A stretch of 64,000 nucleotides of DNA, from contig NZ_SLVX01000001.1 in the NCBI RefSeq assembly GCF_004341885.1, positions 558,001 to 622,000 on the forward strand, written 5' to 3'. The first letter of the stretch is position 1; every line of letters starts with the position of its first letter. The notes beneath the pieces were generated by a model. That model was not told the DNA's origin and ran no database searches. It saw nothing but the letters and a program-made list of their open reading frames with translations. The position numbers and the translations under genes were made by a program. The stretch is from Shinella granuli (GTDB taxonomy: Bacteria; Pseudomonadota; Alphaproteobacteria; Rhizobiales; Rhizobiaceae). Shown piece after piece: positions 46,941 to 56,623 of the stretch.

Positions 46941-49900
46941 ATGCACCTCCTCCTAGCGCAGAAGGGCACCATCGCCGACGGCAGCGAGGCGATCGATCTT
47001 GGCCAGACGCCGGGCGACATCCTCTTTCTTTCCGCCGCCGACACGGAGCTCGCCTCCATCGCCGCCGCCCATCGCGCGCGCGACAAGCAAACGCGGCTGC
47101 GGCTCGCCAGCCTCGCCACGCTCTCCCATCCGATGTCGGTGGACACCTATATCGAGCGCACCGCCCGCCACGCCAAACTCATCGTCATCCGAGCCCTCGG
47201 CGGCGCCAGCTATTTCCGCTACGTGCTGGAAGCGCTGCTGGCGACCGCCGTTGCCAATGGCATCAGGCTCGTGGCGCTGCCCGGCGACGACCGGCCGGAC
47301 GAGGGCCTCGCGCCGTTCAACCGCATCGACGACACCGACCGCCAGACCCTCTGGGCCTATCTCAACGAGGGTGGCGCCGACAATGCGGACCGCTTCCTCG
47401 CCTATGCCGACGCCCTGGTCTTCGGCGGCGACAGGCCGGAACCGGCCACGCCGCTGGAAAAGGCCGGCATCTGGTGGCCGGGGCGGGGTGTTGTCGATAT
47501 CGAGGCGTGGCGGGTGCTGGCGGCGCTCCCCCCCTCTGGCCTGCCGGCCATCTCCCCCTCCGGGGGGGGGATCGGCAGGAAGCAAGGCCTTACGCCCTCA
47601 ATTCCGTCCGGATCTGCCGGGTCGGTAGATGGGAAGGAAACCGCTGCCCCATCGATCTCCCCCCGGGAGGGGGAGATGGCCGGCAGGCCAGAGGGGGAGA
47701 TTGTCGGCACGGACCGGGAGGAGGGCTTCGAACCTCCGACCGCCGCCATCTGCTTCTACCGCGCCTATGTCCAGAGCGGCGAGACACGCCCCGTCGAAAT
47801 GCTGATCGAGGCATTGGCCGCCGAAGGTGTCCGCGCCCTGCCGCTTTTCGTTTCCAGCCTCAAGGAGCCCGTCTCCATCGAGACGGTGCGGGCCGCCTTC
47901 GCCACGGCCCGGCCGGAGGTCGTGCTGAATGCCACCAGCTTTGCCGTGTCCGCCCCCGGCGCCGGCCGCAAGCCGACCGTGCTCGACGAGACCGGCGCGC
48001 CGGTCCTGCAGGTCGTCTTCTCCGGCTCCTCGCGCGCGGCCTGGGAGGCCTCCGGCCAGGGGCTGACGGCGCGTGACCTCGGCATGAACGTCTCGCTGCC
48101 GGAAGTCGACGGCCGCGTGCTCACCCGGGCCGTCTCCTTCAAGGCCGCCGCGCGCTACGACGAACGCGTCGAGACGAACATCGTCAGCCTTGATCCGGTC
48201 GAAGACCGCATCCGCTTTTCCGCCCGGCTGGCCGCCGGCTGGGCGCGGCTGCGGCGTGCGGCGCCGGCGGAACGCCGCATCGCGCTCGTCATGGCGAACT
48301 ATCCGAACCGCGACGGGCGTCTCGGCAACGGCGTCGGCCTCGACACGCCCGCCGGCACGATGGAGGTGCTGCGCGCCATGGCGGCGGAAGGCTATGCGGT
48401 CGAAGGCCTGCCGGCCGACGGCGACGCGCTGATCGCCCATCTGATGGCCGGCCCGACCAATGCGGCGCGCGACGGGCGCGAAATCCGCGAAACGTTTTCC
48501 CTCAACCATTACAAGGCTTTCTTCGCCTTCCTTCCGAAACGGATTCAGGCGGAGATGACCGCCCGCTGGGGCGCGCCGGAGGACGATCCCTTCGTCATCG
48601 GCGACGTCTTCGCCCTGCCGCTCGCCCGTTTCGGCGAGACGCTGGTCGGCATCCAGCCGGCGCGCGGCTACAATATCGACCCGAAGGACACCTATCATTC
48701 GCCGGACCTCGTGCCGCCGCACGGTTATCTTGCTTTCTATGCCTTCCTGCGCCTGCACTTTGGCGCGCATGCCATCGTGCACATGGGCAAGCACGGCAAT
48801 CTCGAATGGCTGCCGGGCAAGGCGCTGGCGCTGTCGGAGGCCTGCTATCCGGAAGCGGTGCTCGGCCCGGTGCCGCATCTCTATCCCTTCATCGTCAACG
48901 ATCCGGGCGAGGGCACGCAGGCCAAGCGCCGTTCCGCCGCCGTCATCATCGATCACCTGACGCCGCCCCTGACCCGCGCGGAGACCTACGGCCCGCTGAA
49001 GGACCTCGAAGCGCTTGTCGACGAATATTACGACGCCTCCGGCGGCGATCCGCGGCGCATCAAGCTGCTGACGAAGCAGATCCTCGACCTCGTGCGCGAT
49101 ATCGGCCTCGACCGCGACGCCGGCATCGCCCGGGGCGATGGCGAGGAGACGGCGTTGCAGAAGCTCGACGCCTATCTCTGCGACCTCAAGGAAATGCAGA
49201 TCCGCGACGGCCTGCACGTCTTCGGCGTCTCGCCCGAGGGGCGGCTTCTGACCGACCTGACGCTGGCGCTCGCCCGCGTGCCGCGCGGCCTCGGCGAGGG
49301 CGGCGAGGCGAGCCTGCAGCGGGCGATCGCGGCGGATGCGTTCCGGGGCTTACCCCCCTCTGGCCTGCCGGGCATCTCCTCCTCAAGGGGGGAGATCGAT
49401 GGGGGCACGCACCCTGTTCCATCAGCAGCCAAGGCGGTTGGTTTCGACGCGGCGGGGAAAACGGAAACAGGCTCGCAGCCGATCTCCCCCCTTGAGGAGG
49501 AGATGCCCGGCAGGGCAGAGGGGGGTGGCTTCCGTTTCGACCCGCTCGACTGCATCCCCTCCGATCCCTGGACCGGCCCGCGTCCCGGCATCCTCGCCAC
49601 GCAGACCGACGCCCCCTGGCGCAGCAAGGGCGACACGGTCGAGCGGATCGAACTTCTGGCCGCCAAACTGGTGGAGGGCGCGACCGCCTGCCCCGATGGC
49701 TGGCACGCCACCCGCGCCGTGCTCGATGTGATCGAGGCCACCATCCGCCCCGCCATCGCCGCCTGCGGCCCGGCCGAGATCGCCGCGCTGCTGCGCGGCC
49801 TCGACGGGCGCTTCATCGAGCCGGGCCCCTCCGGCGCGCCGACGCGCGGGCGGCCGGACGTGCTGCCGACGGGCCGCAACTTCTACTCCGTCGACAGCCG

Positions 49901-51062
49901 CGCGGTGCCGACGCCGGCCGCCTGGGAGCTCGGCCGGAAATCCGCCGAGCTCATCGTCACCCGCTATGCGCAGGATCACGGCGAATGGCCGACCTCCTTC
50001 GGCATCACGGCCTGGGGCACCTCCAACATGCGCACCGGCGGCGACGACATCGCGCAGGCCATGGCGCTGATCGGCGTCAAGCCGACCTGGGACATGGCCT
50101 CGCGCCGCGTCACCGGCTTCGAGATCATCCCGCCGGCCGTGCTGCGCCATCCGCGCGTCGACGTGACGCTACGCATTTCCGGCTTCTTCCGCGATGCCTT
50201 CCCCGAACAGATCGCGCTGTTCGACCGGGCCGTGCGCGCCGTCGGCGCGCTGGACGAGGACGATGCCGACAACCCGATCGCCGCCCGCATGCGGGCGGAA
50301 GCGGCGGCGCTGGCGGCCAGGGGCGCGTCGCAGGACGAGGCGCTGAAGCAGGCCGGCTTCCGCATCTTCGGCGCCAAGTCCGGCGGCTACGGCGCCGGCC
50401 TGCAGACGATGATGGACGAGGGACTGTGGACGGAGCGCGGCGACCTTGCCGAGGCCTGGCTTGCCTGGGGCGCGCATGCCTATGACGGGACGGGCGACGG
50501 CGTGCCGATGCGCGAGCGGCTGGAGGCGCGCATGAAGAGCCTCCAGGCCGTGGTGCAGAACCAGGACAGCCGCGAGCACGACCTGCTCGACAGCGACGAA
50601 TACTATCAGTTCGAGGGCGGCATGGCCACGGCGGCGGAGCATCTTTCCGGCAAGCAGCCGGTCGTCTATCACAACGACCTGTCGCGGCCGGAAAAGCCGG
50701 TCGTGCGCACGCTGGAGGACGAGATCGGCCGTGTCGTGCGCGCCCGCGTCGTCAATCCCAAATGGATCGACGGCGTCATGCGCCATGGCTACAAGGGCGC
50801 CTTCGAGATCGCCGCGACGGTCGATTTCATGTTCGCCTTCGCCGCCACGACCGGTGCGGTGAAGGACCACCATTTCGAGGCCGCCTATCAGGCCTATGTG
50901 CTCGACGAACGGGTGCGCGCCTTCCTGATGGAGAAGAACCCGGCGGCGCTGGCCGAAATGGCGGCGCGGTTCGCCGAGGCGATCGACCGGGGCCTGTGGA
51001 CGCCGCGCTCGAACTCGGCACGCTTCGAACTGGACATGCTGGGCGCCCGCAGGGCCTCGTGA
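46941..51062 (+). CDS. cobN: cobaltochelatase subunit CobN
   Basis: The large (1373-residue) subunit of the ATP-dependent enzyme that inserts cobalt into hydrogenobyrinic acid a,c-diamide with CobS and CobT. The chelatase fold is intact, e.g. GKHGNLEWLPGKALALSE and the GTSNMRTGGDD segment. The protein is longer than typical CobN (about 1275), and two extra segments, at about residues 195-262 and 804-862, come from palindromic repeat pairs read in frame. GGGGAGG precedes ATG 46941. It is under the upstream riboswitch with cobO downstream. Confidence 0.95.
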   Translation: MHLLLAQKGTIADGSEAIDLGQTPGDILFLSAADTELASIAAAHRARDKQTRLRLASLATLSHPMSVDTYIERTARHAKLIVIRALGGASYFRYVLEALLATAVANGIRLVALPGDDRPDEGLAPFNRIDDTDRQTLWAYLNEGGADNADRFLAYADALVFGGDRPEPATPLEKAGIWWPGRGVVDIEAWRVLAALPPSGLPAISPSGGGIGRKQGLTPSIPSGSAGSVDGKETAAPSISPREGEMAGRPEGEIVGTDREEGFEPPTAAICFYRAYVQSGETRPVEMLIEALAAEGVRALPLFVSSLKEPVSIETVRAAFATARPEVVLNATSFAVSAPGAGRKPTVLDETGAPVLQVVFSGSSRAAWEASGQGLTARDLGMNVSLPEVDGRVLTRAVSFKAAARYDERVETNIVSLDPVEDRIRFSARLAAGWARLRRAAPAERRIALVMANYPNRDGRLGNGVGLDTPAGTMEVLRAMAAEGYAVEGLPADGDALIAHLMAGPTNAARDGREIRETFSLNHYKAFFAFLPKRIQAEMTARWGAPEDDPFVIGDVFALPLARFGETLVGIQPARGYNIDPKDTYHSPDLVPPHGYLAFYAFLRLHFGAHAIVHMGKHGNLEWLPGKALALSEACYPEAVLGPVPHLYPFIVNDPGEGTQAKRRSAAVIIDHLTPPLTRAETYGPLKDLEALVDEYYDASGGDPRRIKLLTKQILDLVRDIGLDRDAGIARGDGEETALQKLDAYLCDLKEMQIRDGLHVFGVSPEGRLLTDLTLALARVPRGLGEGGEASLQRAIAADAFRGLPPSGLPGISSSRGEIDGGTHPVPSAAKAVGFDAAGKTETGSQPISPLEEEMPGRAEGGGFRFDPLDCIPSDPWTGPRPGILATQTDAPWRSKGDTVERIELLAAKLVEGATACPDGWHATRAVLDVIEATIRPAIAACGPAEIAALLRGLDGRFIEPGPSGAPTRGRPDVLPTGRNFYSVDSRAVPTPAAWELGRKSAELIVTRYAQDHGEWPTSFGITAWGTSNMRTGGDDIAQAMALIGVKPTWDMASRRVTGFEIIPPAVLRHPRVDVTLRISGFFRDAFPEQIALFDRAVRAVGALDEDDADNPIAARMRAEAAALAARGASQDEALKQAGFRIFGAKSGGYGAGLQTMMDEGLWTERGDLAEAWLAWGAHAYDGTGDGVPMRERLEARMKSLQAVVQNQDSREHDLLDSDEYYQFEGGMATAAEHLSGKQPVVYHNDLSRPEKPVVRTLEDEIGRVVRARVVNPKWIDGVMRHGYKGAFEIAATVDFMFAFAATTGAVKDHHFEAAYQAYVLDERVRAFLMEKNPAALAEMAARFAEAIDRGLWTPRSNSARFELDMLGARRAS
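47527..47700 (+). repeat. palindromic repeat pair inserted in cobN, copy 1
   Basis: Inverted arms at 47527-47565 and 47661-47700 (core CCCTCTGGCCTGCCGGCC) frame about 95 bases. The whole insertion is read through in frame and encodes Pro, Ser and Gly-rich residues (PPSGLPAISPSGGG near 195). Confidence 0.85.
49352..49527 (+). repeat. palindromic repeat pair inserted in cobN, copy 2
   Basis: Inverted arms at 49352-49398 and 49480-49527 (core CCCTCTGGCCTGCCGGGC) frame about 80 bases. The segment stays in frame and encodes PPSGLPGISSSRGE and similar. It falls at about residue 804-862 of CobN. Confidence 0.85.
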
Positions 51063-51088
51063 CTGCGATTGAGACGAAGGGAAGAACG

Positions 51089-51730
51089 ATGAGCGAAAAC
51101 CACGACGAAACCGCCGGCATGACCGAAGCCGAGCTCGCCCGCCACGCGGAGAAGATGGCGAAGAAGAAGCAGGCGCGCGAAAAGATCATGGCGACCAAGA
51201 CGGACGAGAAGGGCCTCGTCATCGTCCATACCGGCAAGGGCAAGGGCAAGTCGACCGCCGGCTTCGGCATGATCTTCCGCCATATCGCGCACAAGAAGCC
51301 CTGCGCCGTCGTGCAGTTCATCAAGGGTGCCATGGCGACGGGCGAGCGCGACCTCATCGAGGCGCATTTCGCCGATCTCTGCCAGTTCTTCACGCTCGGC
51401 GAGGGCTTTACCTGGGAAACGCAGGACCGCGCGCGCGATGTCGCGATGGCCCAGAAGGCCTGGGAGAAGGCGAAGGAACTGATCCGCGACGAGCGCAATT
51501 CCATGGTGCTGCTCGACGAGATCAACATCGCGCTGCGCTACGATTATATCGATGTGGGCGAGGTGATCGAGTTCCTGAAGACGGAAAAACCCTACATGAC
51601 GCATGTCATCCTGACGGGCCGCAACGCCAAGGACGAGCTGATCGAGATCGCGGACCTTGCCACCGAGATGGAACTGCTGAAGCACCCGTTCCGCTCGGGC
51701 ATCAAGGCGCAGCAGGGCGTGGAATACTGA
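51089..51730 (+). CDS. cobO: corrinoid adenosyltransferase CobO
   Basis: A 213-residue ATP:cob(I)alamin adenosyltransferase that adds the upper adenosyl ligand. The P-loop is GKGKGKST (49-56), and the RNSMVLLDEINIALRYDYI Walker B-like stretch is typical. The N-terminal 35 residues are Glu and Lys-rich. The start is ATG 51089, 26 bases after cobN. It ends the riboswitch-controlled operon; a palindromic repeat pair follows. Confidence 0.95.
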   Translation: MSENHDETAGMTEAELARHAEKMAKKKQAREKIMATKTDEKGLVIVHTGKGKGKSTAGFGMIFRHIAHKKPCAVVQFIKGAMATGERDLIEAHFADLCQFFTLGEGFTWETQDRARDVAMAQKAWEKAKELIRDERNSMVLLDEINIALRYDYIDVGEVIEFLKTEKPYMTHVILTGRNAKDELIEIADLATEMELLKHPFRSGIKAQQGVEY

Positions 51731-51746
51731 ACCCCCGGGGGCGTTG

Positions 51747-51863
51747 CCCCTCATCCCCCTGCCGGGACCTTCTCCCCGCAGGTGGGGAGAAGGAGGAAAA
51801 CGGCGCGCCCATCGCTCCTCGCCCCGCTTGCGGGGAGAGGATGCCGGCAGGCAGGTGAGGGGC
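51747..51863. repeat. paired palindromic intergenic element
   Basis: Inverted copies (51747-51792 and 51818-51863) of the CTTCTCCCCGC family with CCCTCATC or GGTGAGGGG ends, between cobO and the convergent TauE/SafE gene. It could terminate both transcripts. Confidence 0.75.
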
Positions 51864-51883
51864 TTTGGTTGGTCGCTCGCCTT

Positions 51884-52669
51884 TCACCACCCCAGCCAGA
51901 CGCGCAGCGGATGGCTCGGATCGGCCATCAGGCGGATGGCGAGCGCGATCGAGGTGACGACGAGGAGCGGCTTGATGATCCTGGCGCCGTTCTTCATCGC
52001 GACGCGCGAGCCCGCCTGGGCGCCGAGGAACTGGCCGGCGCCCATGACGAGGCCGACCTTCCACAGGACGACGCCATAGGCGAGGAAGACGGCGAAGGCG
52101 CCGACATTCGAGCCGAAGTTCAGCAGCTTGGTGTGCGCCGTCGCCTTCAGCACGCCGAAGCCCGCCAGCGTCACGAAGGCCAGCATGAAGAACGAGCCGG
52201 TGCCCGGGCCGAACACGCCGTCATAGAAACCGATCAGCGGCACGATGGTGGCGGTGAACAGGAAGACGCTCATGCGGCGGTGCTTGTCGACATCGCCGAT
52301 ATTCGGCTTCAGCCCGAAATAGACGGCGATGGCCACCAGCAGGAAGGGCAGGATCGCCTTCAGCACGTCGCCCGGCACCACGGTGGCGAGCAGGGCGCCG
52401 AAGGCCGACCCCACCGCCGAGACCACGGCCATCGGCATCTGCTCGCGCAGCCGGACATGGCCGGCGCGGGCATAGGCGAGCGTTGCCGAGCCGGAGCCGA
52501 AGAGGGATTGCAGCTTGTTCGTGCCGAGCGTTTCGAGCGGCGGAATTCCGGCGATCAGCATGGCCGGAATGGTGATCATGCCGCCGCCGCCGGCGATGGA
52601 ATCGATGAAGCCGGCGAGGAAGGCGGCAAGAAACAGGAAGACGAGGATATGAAGGGCGATATCGGCCAA
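51884..52669 (-). CDS. TSUP (TauE/SafE) family membrane transporter
   Basis: A 261-residue inner-membrane protein with about eight helices and the family pattern: FIDSIAGGGGMITIPAML near residue 20, TNKLQ near 50 and a matching GFYDGVFGPGTGSFFMLAF in the second half. The family exports sulfite, sulfonates or similar anions. Its position inside the cobalamin region does not prove a link. The start is a TTG (52669). The gene is divergent from cobE. Confidence 0.88.
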   Translation of the reverse strand: MADIALHILVFLFLAAFLAGFIDSIAGGGGMITIPAMLIAGIPPLETLGTNKLQSLFGSGSATLAYARAGHVRLREQMPMAVVSAVGSAFGALLATVVPGDVLKAILPFLLVAIAVYFGLKPNIGDVDKHRRMSVFLFTATIVPLIGFYDGVFGPGTGSFFMLAFVTLAGFGVLKATAHTKLLNFGSNVGAFAVFLAYGVVLWKVGLVMGAGQFLGAQAGSRVAMKNGARIIKPLLVVTSIALAIRLMADPSHPLRVWLGW

Positions 52670-52990
52670 GGCGGGACTCGGGGGAATGCGAGGAGCGGAT
52701 TTTCAGCCCTTCTGTCAGACTGCGCGGCAAAAGCAAAGCCCGGTGCGCCCGCCGCGGGAGAGCGTGCCGGCCAATCTCGTCTCGGCCTGCGGCGTGGCGC
52801 ATCCGGCGCGGGCGATGCCGCAATCCGGTTTGACCGGCTTCACGCCCTCCGGTACTAAGAAGCCTAGCGACGGTGCCCGCAGGGCGGGCCGAGCGGTGTC
52901 CGGTGCGGCCGACCCAGAGGGGCTTCATCCGGAACCGTCGGTGGACGGCAAGGCCGGGCCCTTTCGCGTGGAATTTTGCGAGAGACCGCC
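52670..52990. other. gene-free spacer between the TSUP gene and cobE
   Basis: This 321-base gap has no convincing ORF or B12 box. It has several GC hairpins (for example GCCCGC-AGG-GCGGGC near 52877). It should hold both the minus-strand transporter promoter and that of the cobE to cbiB operon. I see no riboswitch here, unlike the gap before cbtB. Confidence 0.6.
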
Positions 52991-53467
52991 ATGCGCGCCA
53001 AGGCCCCATCCCCTGACACCGGACGACGTCTGCTCGTCCTCGGCCTCGGCTGCGAACGCGGCACGCCGCCGGCAGAACTGCTCGATCTCGCCCTCTCCGT
53101 CATTCCGGACCCCGAGGACATCGCCTTCGTCGCGACGCTGGACGCACGCGCGGAAGAGCCGGCCATGCATGCCGTCGCCCGGCATTTCTGCGTGCCGCTC
53201 GTGACCTTTCCGGCCGCCCGGCTCGAAGCCGAGACGCCGCGGCTTGCCAATCCTTCCGACCGCGTCTTCGCCATCACCGGCTGCCACGGCGTCGCGGAGG
53301 CGGCGGCGCTGGCGCAGGCGGGCAGCGGCGGCAGGCTCATCGTGGAAAAGACGAAATCGGCCCATGCCACGGCGGCGATCGCTGAAACTTTCCAGCCGCT
53401 TGCGGCATTTTCCTGCGGCATCGATTCCGCGCCTTCGTTTTCTGATTCAAGCCGGGAGCCTGCCTGA
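52991..53467 (+). CDS. cobE: cobalamin biosynthesis protein CobE
   Basis: A 158-residue protein matching CobE, the counterpart of the CbiG C-terminal domain, used in the aerobic ring contraction stage; exact activity is unsettled. The LLVLGLGCERGTPP start and the ITGCHGVAEAAAL segment are typical. It starts a row of genes that overlap by four bases, an ATGA junction with cobA at 53467. Confidence 0.9.
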   Translation: MRAKAPSPDTGRRLLVLGLGCERGTPPAELLDLALSVIPDPEDIAFVATLDARAEEPAMHAVARHFCVPLVTFPAARLEAETPRLANPSDRVFAITGCHGVAEAAALAQAGSGGRLIVEKTKSAHATAAIAETFQPLAAFSCGIDSAPSFSDSSREPA

Positions 53468-54309
53468 TGCATACCCTGTTTGCCGCCCTCCCGCCCATGG
53501 AAAGGGGCAGCGTCTGGCTTGTCGGCGCAGGCCCGGGCGATCCCGGCCTCCTGACGCTGCACGCCGCCCATGCCCTCCAGCAGGCGGATGTCATCGTGCA
53601 TGACGCGCTGGTCAATGCCGAGTGCCTGTCGCTTGCCGGCCCGGACGCGGTGCTGGAATTCGCCGGCAAGCGCGGCGGCAAGCCCTCGCACAAGCAGCGG
53701 GACATTTCCCTGCGGCTCGTCGAGCTCGCGCGCGCCGGCAACCGCGTGCTGCGGCTGAAGGGAGGCGATCCCTTCGTCTTCGGCCGCGGCGGCGAGGAGG
53801 CGCTGACCCTCATCGAGCACGGCGTTCCCTTCCGCATCGTTCCGGGCATCACGGCCGGCATCGGCGGCCTTGCCTATGCCGGCATCCCGGTGACGCATCG
53901 CGAGGTCAACCATGCCGTCACCTTCCTCACCGGCCATGATTCCTCCGGCCTCGTGCCCGACCGCATCAACTGGGAGGGCATCGCCAAGGGCTCGCCCGTC
54001 ATCGTCATGTACATGGCGATGAAGCATATCGGCCAGATCGCCGGCAACCTCATCGCCGGCGGCCGCGCGCCGGAGGAGCCCGTCGCCTTCGTCTGCAATG
54101 CCGCGACCGCCGAACAGCAGGTGCTGGAAACGACGCTGGCGCGCGCGGAGGCGGATGTCACGGCCGCCGGCCTCGAACCGCCGGCCATCGTCGTCGTCGG
54201 CGAGGTCGTGCGCCTGCGCGCCTCGCTCGACTGGCTCGGTGCGCTGACGCAGGGTCGCGCGCTGGCGCCCGACCCGTTCGGCTCGCGCGAGTTGAAGGAC
54301 CTGGCATGA
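53467..54309 (+). CDS. cobA: uroporphyrinogen-III C-methyltransferase CobA
   Basis: A 280-residue SAM-dependent enzyme that adds two methyl groups to uroporphyrinogen III to make precorrin-2, the branch point to cobalamin. VGAGPGDPGLLT near 18 and the GGDPFVFGRGGEE motif near 98 are the family marks. It lacks the extra siroheme-synthase domains of CysG. It overlaps cobE and cobB by ATGA junctions. Confidence 0.96.
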   Translation: MHTLFAALPPMERGSVWLVGAGPGDPGLLTLHAAHALQQADVIVHDALVNAECLSLAGPDAVLEFAGKRGGKPSHKQRDISLRLVELARAGNRVLRLKGGDPFVFGRGGEEALTLIEHGVPFRIVPGITAGIGGLAYAGIPVTHREVNHAVTFLTGHDSSGLVPDRINWEGIAKGSPVIVMYMAMKHIGQIAGNLIAGGRAPEEPVAFVCNAATAEQQVLETTLARAEADVTAAGLEPPAIVVVGEVVRLRASLDWLGALTQGRALAPDPFGSRELKDLA

Positions 54310-55613
54310 GCGGACTGCTCATCGCTGCGCCCGCCTCCGGCTCCGGCAAGACGACGGTGACGCTGGGCCTGGCGCGCGCCTTCGCCGATGCCGGTCTCGG
54401 CCTCGTTTCCGGCAAGGCGGGGCCGGACTACATCGATCCGGCCTTCCACGCCGCCGCCAGCCGCAAGGCCTGCCTCAACTACGATCCCTGGGCGATGCGT
54501 CCCGAGCTCATCCGCGCCAATGCCGCGCAGCAGGCCGGCGCGGGGGATTTCCTGCTGGTCGAGGCGATGATGGGCCTTTTCGACGCCGCCGCCGACGGCA
54601 CCGGCGCGCCCGCCGACCTTGCGGCGATGCTCGGCCTGCCCGTCGTGCTCGTCGTCGATTGCAGCCGCATGTCCCAGTCCGTTGCCGCGCTGGTGAAGGG
54701 CTACCGGGACCATCGCGGCGATGTCCACGTCGCCGGCGTCATCCTCAACAAGGTCGGCAGTGCCCGGCACGAGGCCATGCTGCGCGGGGCGCTGGAGGCG
54801 AGCGGCATCGAGATCTTCGGCGTGCTGCGGAGCGATCCGCTGCTTGCCCTGCCGGAACGGCATCTCGGCCTCGTGCAGGCCGGCGAGCATGGCATGCTGG
54901 AGACCTTCATCGCCCATGCCGCCGCCGTGGTGACGCGGTGCTGCGATCTGGAGCGCCTGGTCGCCGTCGCCGCGCGACGGGGAGGGGCGCGGGTGGAGGG
55001 CGCCGTGTCGTACCTGCCGCCGCTCGGCCAGCGCATCGCGATCGCCCGCGACGTCGCCTTCGCGTTCACGTACGAACATCTCCTGATGGGCTGGCGCATG
55101 GCGGGGGCGAGCCTTTCCTTCTTCTCGCCGCTGGCCGACGAGGCGCCCGCGGCCGATGCGGATGCCGTCTATCTGCCCGGCGGCTACCCGGAACTGCACG
55201 GGGCCGCTCTTGCCAATGCCGCTGCCTTCCGTCTAGGCATGCAGGAGGCAGCGCGCCGGGGGGCGCGCATCTATGGCGAATGCGGGGGCTATATGACTCT
55301 GGGGGAGGCTCTGGTTGCGGCGGATGGATCCCGCTACGGCATGCTCGGCCTCCTGCCGCTCGTCACCAGTTTTGCCGCGCGCCGTCGTCATCTCGGCTAC
55401 CGCCGCGTGACGCCGCTTGCCGGCGCGGGCTTTTCGGCGCCGATGACCGCCCACGAGTTCCACTATTCGACCGTCGCCAGCGAGGGCGCCGCGGAGCGCC
55501 TGTTTGCCGTCACGGACGCGATCGGCGAGGACCTCGGCGAGGCGGGCCTTCGCCGCGGAACCGTCAGCGGCTCCTACATGCATCTCATCGACCTTGCGCC
55601 GGAGGCGGCATGA
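54306..55613 (+). CDS. cobB: hydrogenobyrinic acid a,c-diamide synthase CobB
   Basis: A 435-residue glutamine-dependent enzyme that amidates the a and c side chains of hydrogenobyrinic acid, before cobalt insertion by CobNST. The P-loop APASGSGKTTVT lies near residue 8, and the glutaminase nucleophile is in YGECGGYM (about 322). It overlaps cobA and cobC by four bases each, so it is translationally coupled. Confidence 0.95.
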   Translation: MSGLLIAAPASGSGKTTVTLGLARAFADAGLGLVSGKAGPDYIDPAFHAAASRKACLNYDPWAMRPELIRANAAQQAGAGDFLLVEAMMGLFDAAADGTGAPADLAAMLGLPVVLVVDCSRMSQSVAALVKGYRDHRGDVHVAGVILNKVGSARHEAMLRGALEASGIEIFGVLRSDPLLALPERHLGLVQAGEHGMLETFIAHAAAVVTRCCDLERLVAVAARRGGARVEGAVSYLPPLGQRIAIARDVAFAFTYEHLLMGWRMAGASLSFFSPLADEAPAADADAVYLPGGYPELHGAALANAAAFRLGMQEAARRGARIYGECGGYMTLGEALVAADGSRYGMLGLLPLVTSFAARRRHLGYRRVTPLAGAGFSAPMTAHEFHYSTVASEGAAERLFAVTDAIGEDLGEAGLRRGTVSGSYMHLIDLAPEAA

Positions 55614-56623
55614 CCGCGCCGCGCATCGTTCACGGCGGCGGTATCGCCGCCGCCGCCCAGCGCTTCGGCGGCCGGCCGGAGGACTGGCTGGACCTTTCCA
55701 CCGGCATCAACCCCAATTCCGCGGCGTTGCCTGCGGTGGATGCCGCCGCCTGGCACCGCCTGCCGGATCGCCATCGCCAGGATGCCGCCCGCGCTGCCGC
55801 CGCCCGCTATTACGGCACATCGGGCGCGCTGCCCTTTCCTGTTCCCGGCACGCAGTCCGTCATCCAGCTCCTGCCGCGTTTCGCCGCCGCCGGCCGGCGC
55901 GCCGCCGTCGTCTCGCCGACCTATGGCGAATATGCCCGCGTGCTGGAAAATGCCGGCGTGGCGGTGGATCGCATTGCAGGCCTCGATGCCGTGAGCGATG
56001 CCCATGGCCTGGTCGTCGTCGTCAACCCGAACAATCCGGACGGCCGGCTGTTCTCGCGCGAGGCGCTGCTCGACCTTCACCGGCGCGTTGCCGGCAGCGG
56101 CGGCCTTCTCGTCGTCGACGAGGCCTTCGGCGACATGCGCCCCGAAGCCGCCATCGCGCCGCTGGCCGGCGACAACATGCCGGGCCTTCTCGTCTTCCGG
56201 TCCTTCGGCAAGTTCTTCGGCCTTGCCGGCCTGCGCCTCGGTTTCGTGATCGGCGAGGCGCCGGTCGTCGACCGCATCGAGGACGGGCTCGGCCCCTGGG
56301 CGGTGTCCGGCCCGGCGCTCACCATCGCCACCGGCCTGATGACATCAGACACCGCCGCCATCCGCCGGTCGATCGACGCGCGCAAGGCGGCGCTCGAATC
56401 CGTCCTTGCCGGCGCCGGCCTCGATATCGTCGGCGGCACCGGCCTTTTCGCGCTGGTCGACCATGCGGATGCGCCTGCCATCCACGAAGGGCTCTGCCGC
56501 CGCCATATCCTCGTTCGTCCCTTCGACTACAATGCGCGCTGGCTGCGCTTCGGCCTTGCGCCGGATGCCGCCTCGGATGCCCGGCTGGCGGCGGCGCTGG
56601 CGGAGGTGATGGCCGGGCAATGA
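55610..56623 (+). CDS. cobC: threonine-phosphate decarboxylase-type aminotransferase fold protein CobC
   Basis: A 337-residue PLP enzyme of the class I/II family, CobC in the aerobic scheme. It is thought to supply the aminopropanol-phosphate arm, working with the CbiB-type synthase. NPNNPDGRLF (about 142) and the Lys motif FRSFGKFFGLAGLRLGF near 205 are visible. Some naming schemes call this CobD. It is coupled by four-base overlaps to cobB and cbiB. Confidence 0.92.
   Translation: MTAPRIVHGGGIAAAAQRFGGRPEDWLDLSTGINPNSAALPAVDAAAWHRLPDRHRQDAARAAAARYYGTSGALPFPVPGTQSVIQLLPRFAAAGRRAAVVSPTYGEYARVLENAGVAVDRIAGLDAVSDAHGLVVVVNPNNPDGRLFSREALLDLHRRVAGSGGLLVVDEAFGDMRPEAAIAPLAGDNMPGLLVFRSFGKFFGLAGLRLGFVIGEAPVVDRIEDGLGPWAVSGPALTIATGLMTSDTAAIRRSIDARKAALESVLAGAGLDIVGGTGLFALVDHADAPAIHEGLCRRHILVRPFDYNARWLRFGLAPDAASDARLAAALAEVMAGQ

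Noticed and set aside
47598-49217. 539-residue ORF antisense to cobN
   Set aside because: Shadow of the CobN frame; no start signal or domain.
47527-49527. Frameshift or pseudogene in cobN
   Set aside because: Both repeat insertions keep the frame, and conserved CobN segments continue on each side.
52686-53204. 172-residue ORF overlapping the cobE start
   Set aside because: It runs into cobE in another frame and has no domain; cobE is coupled to cobA by ATGA.
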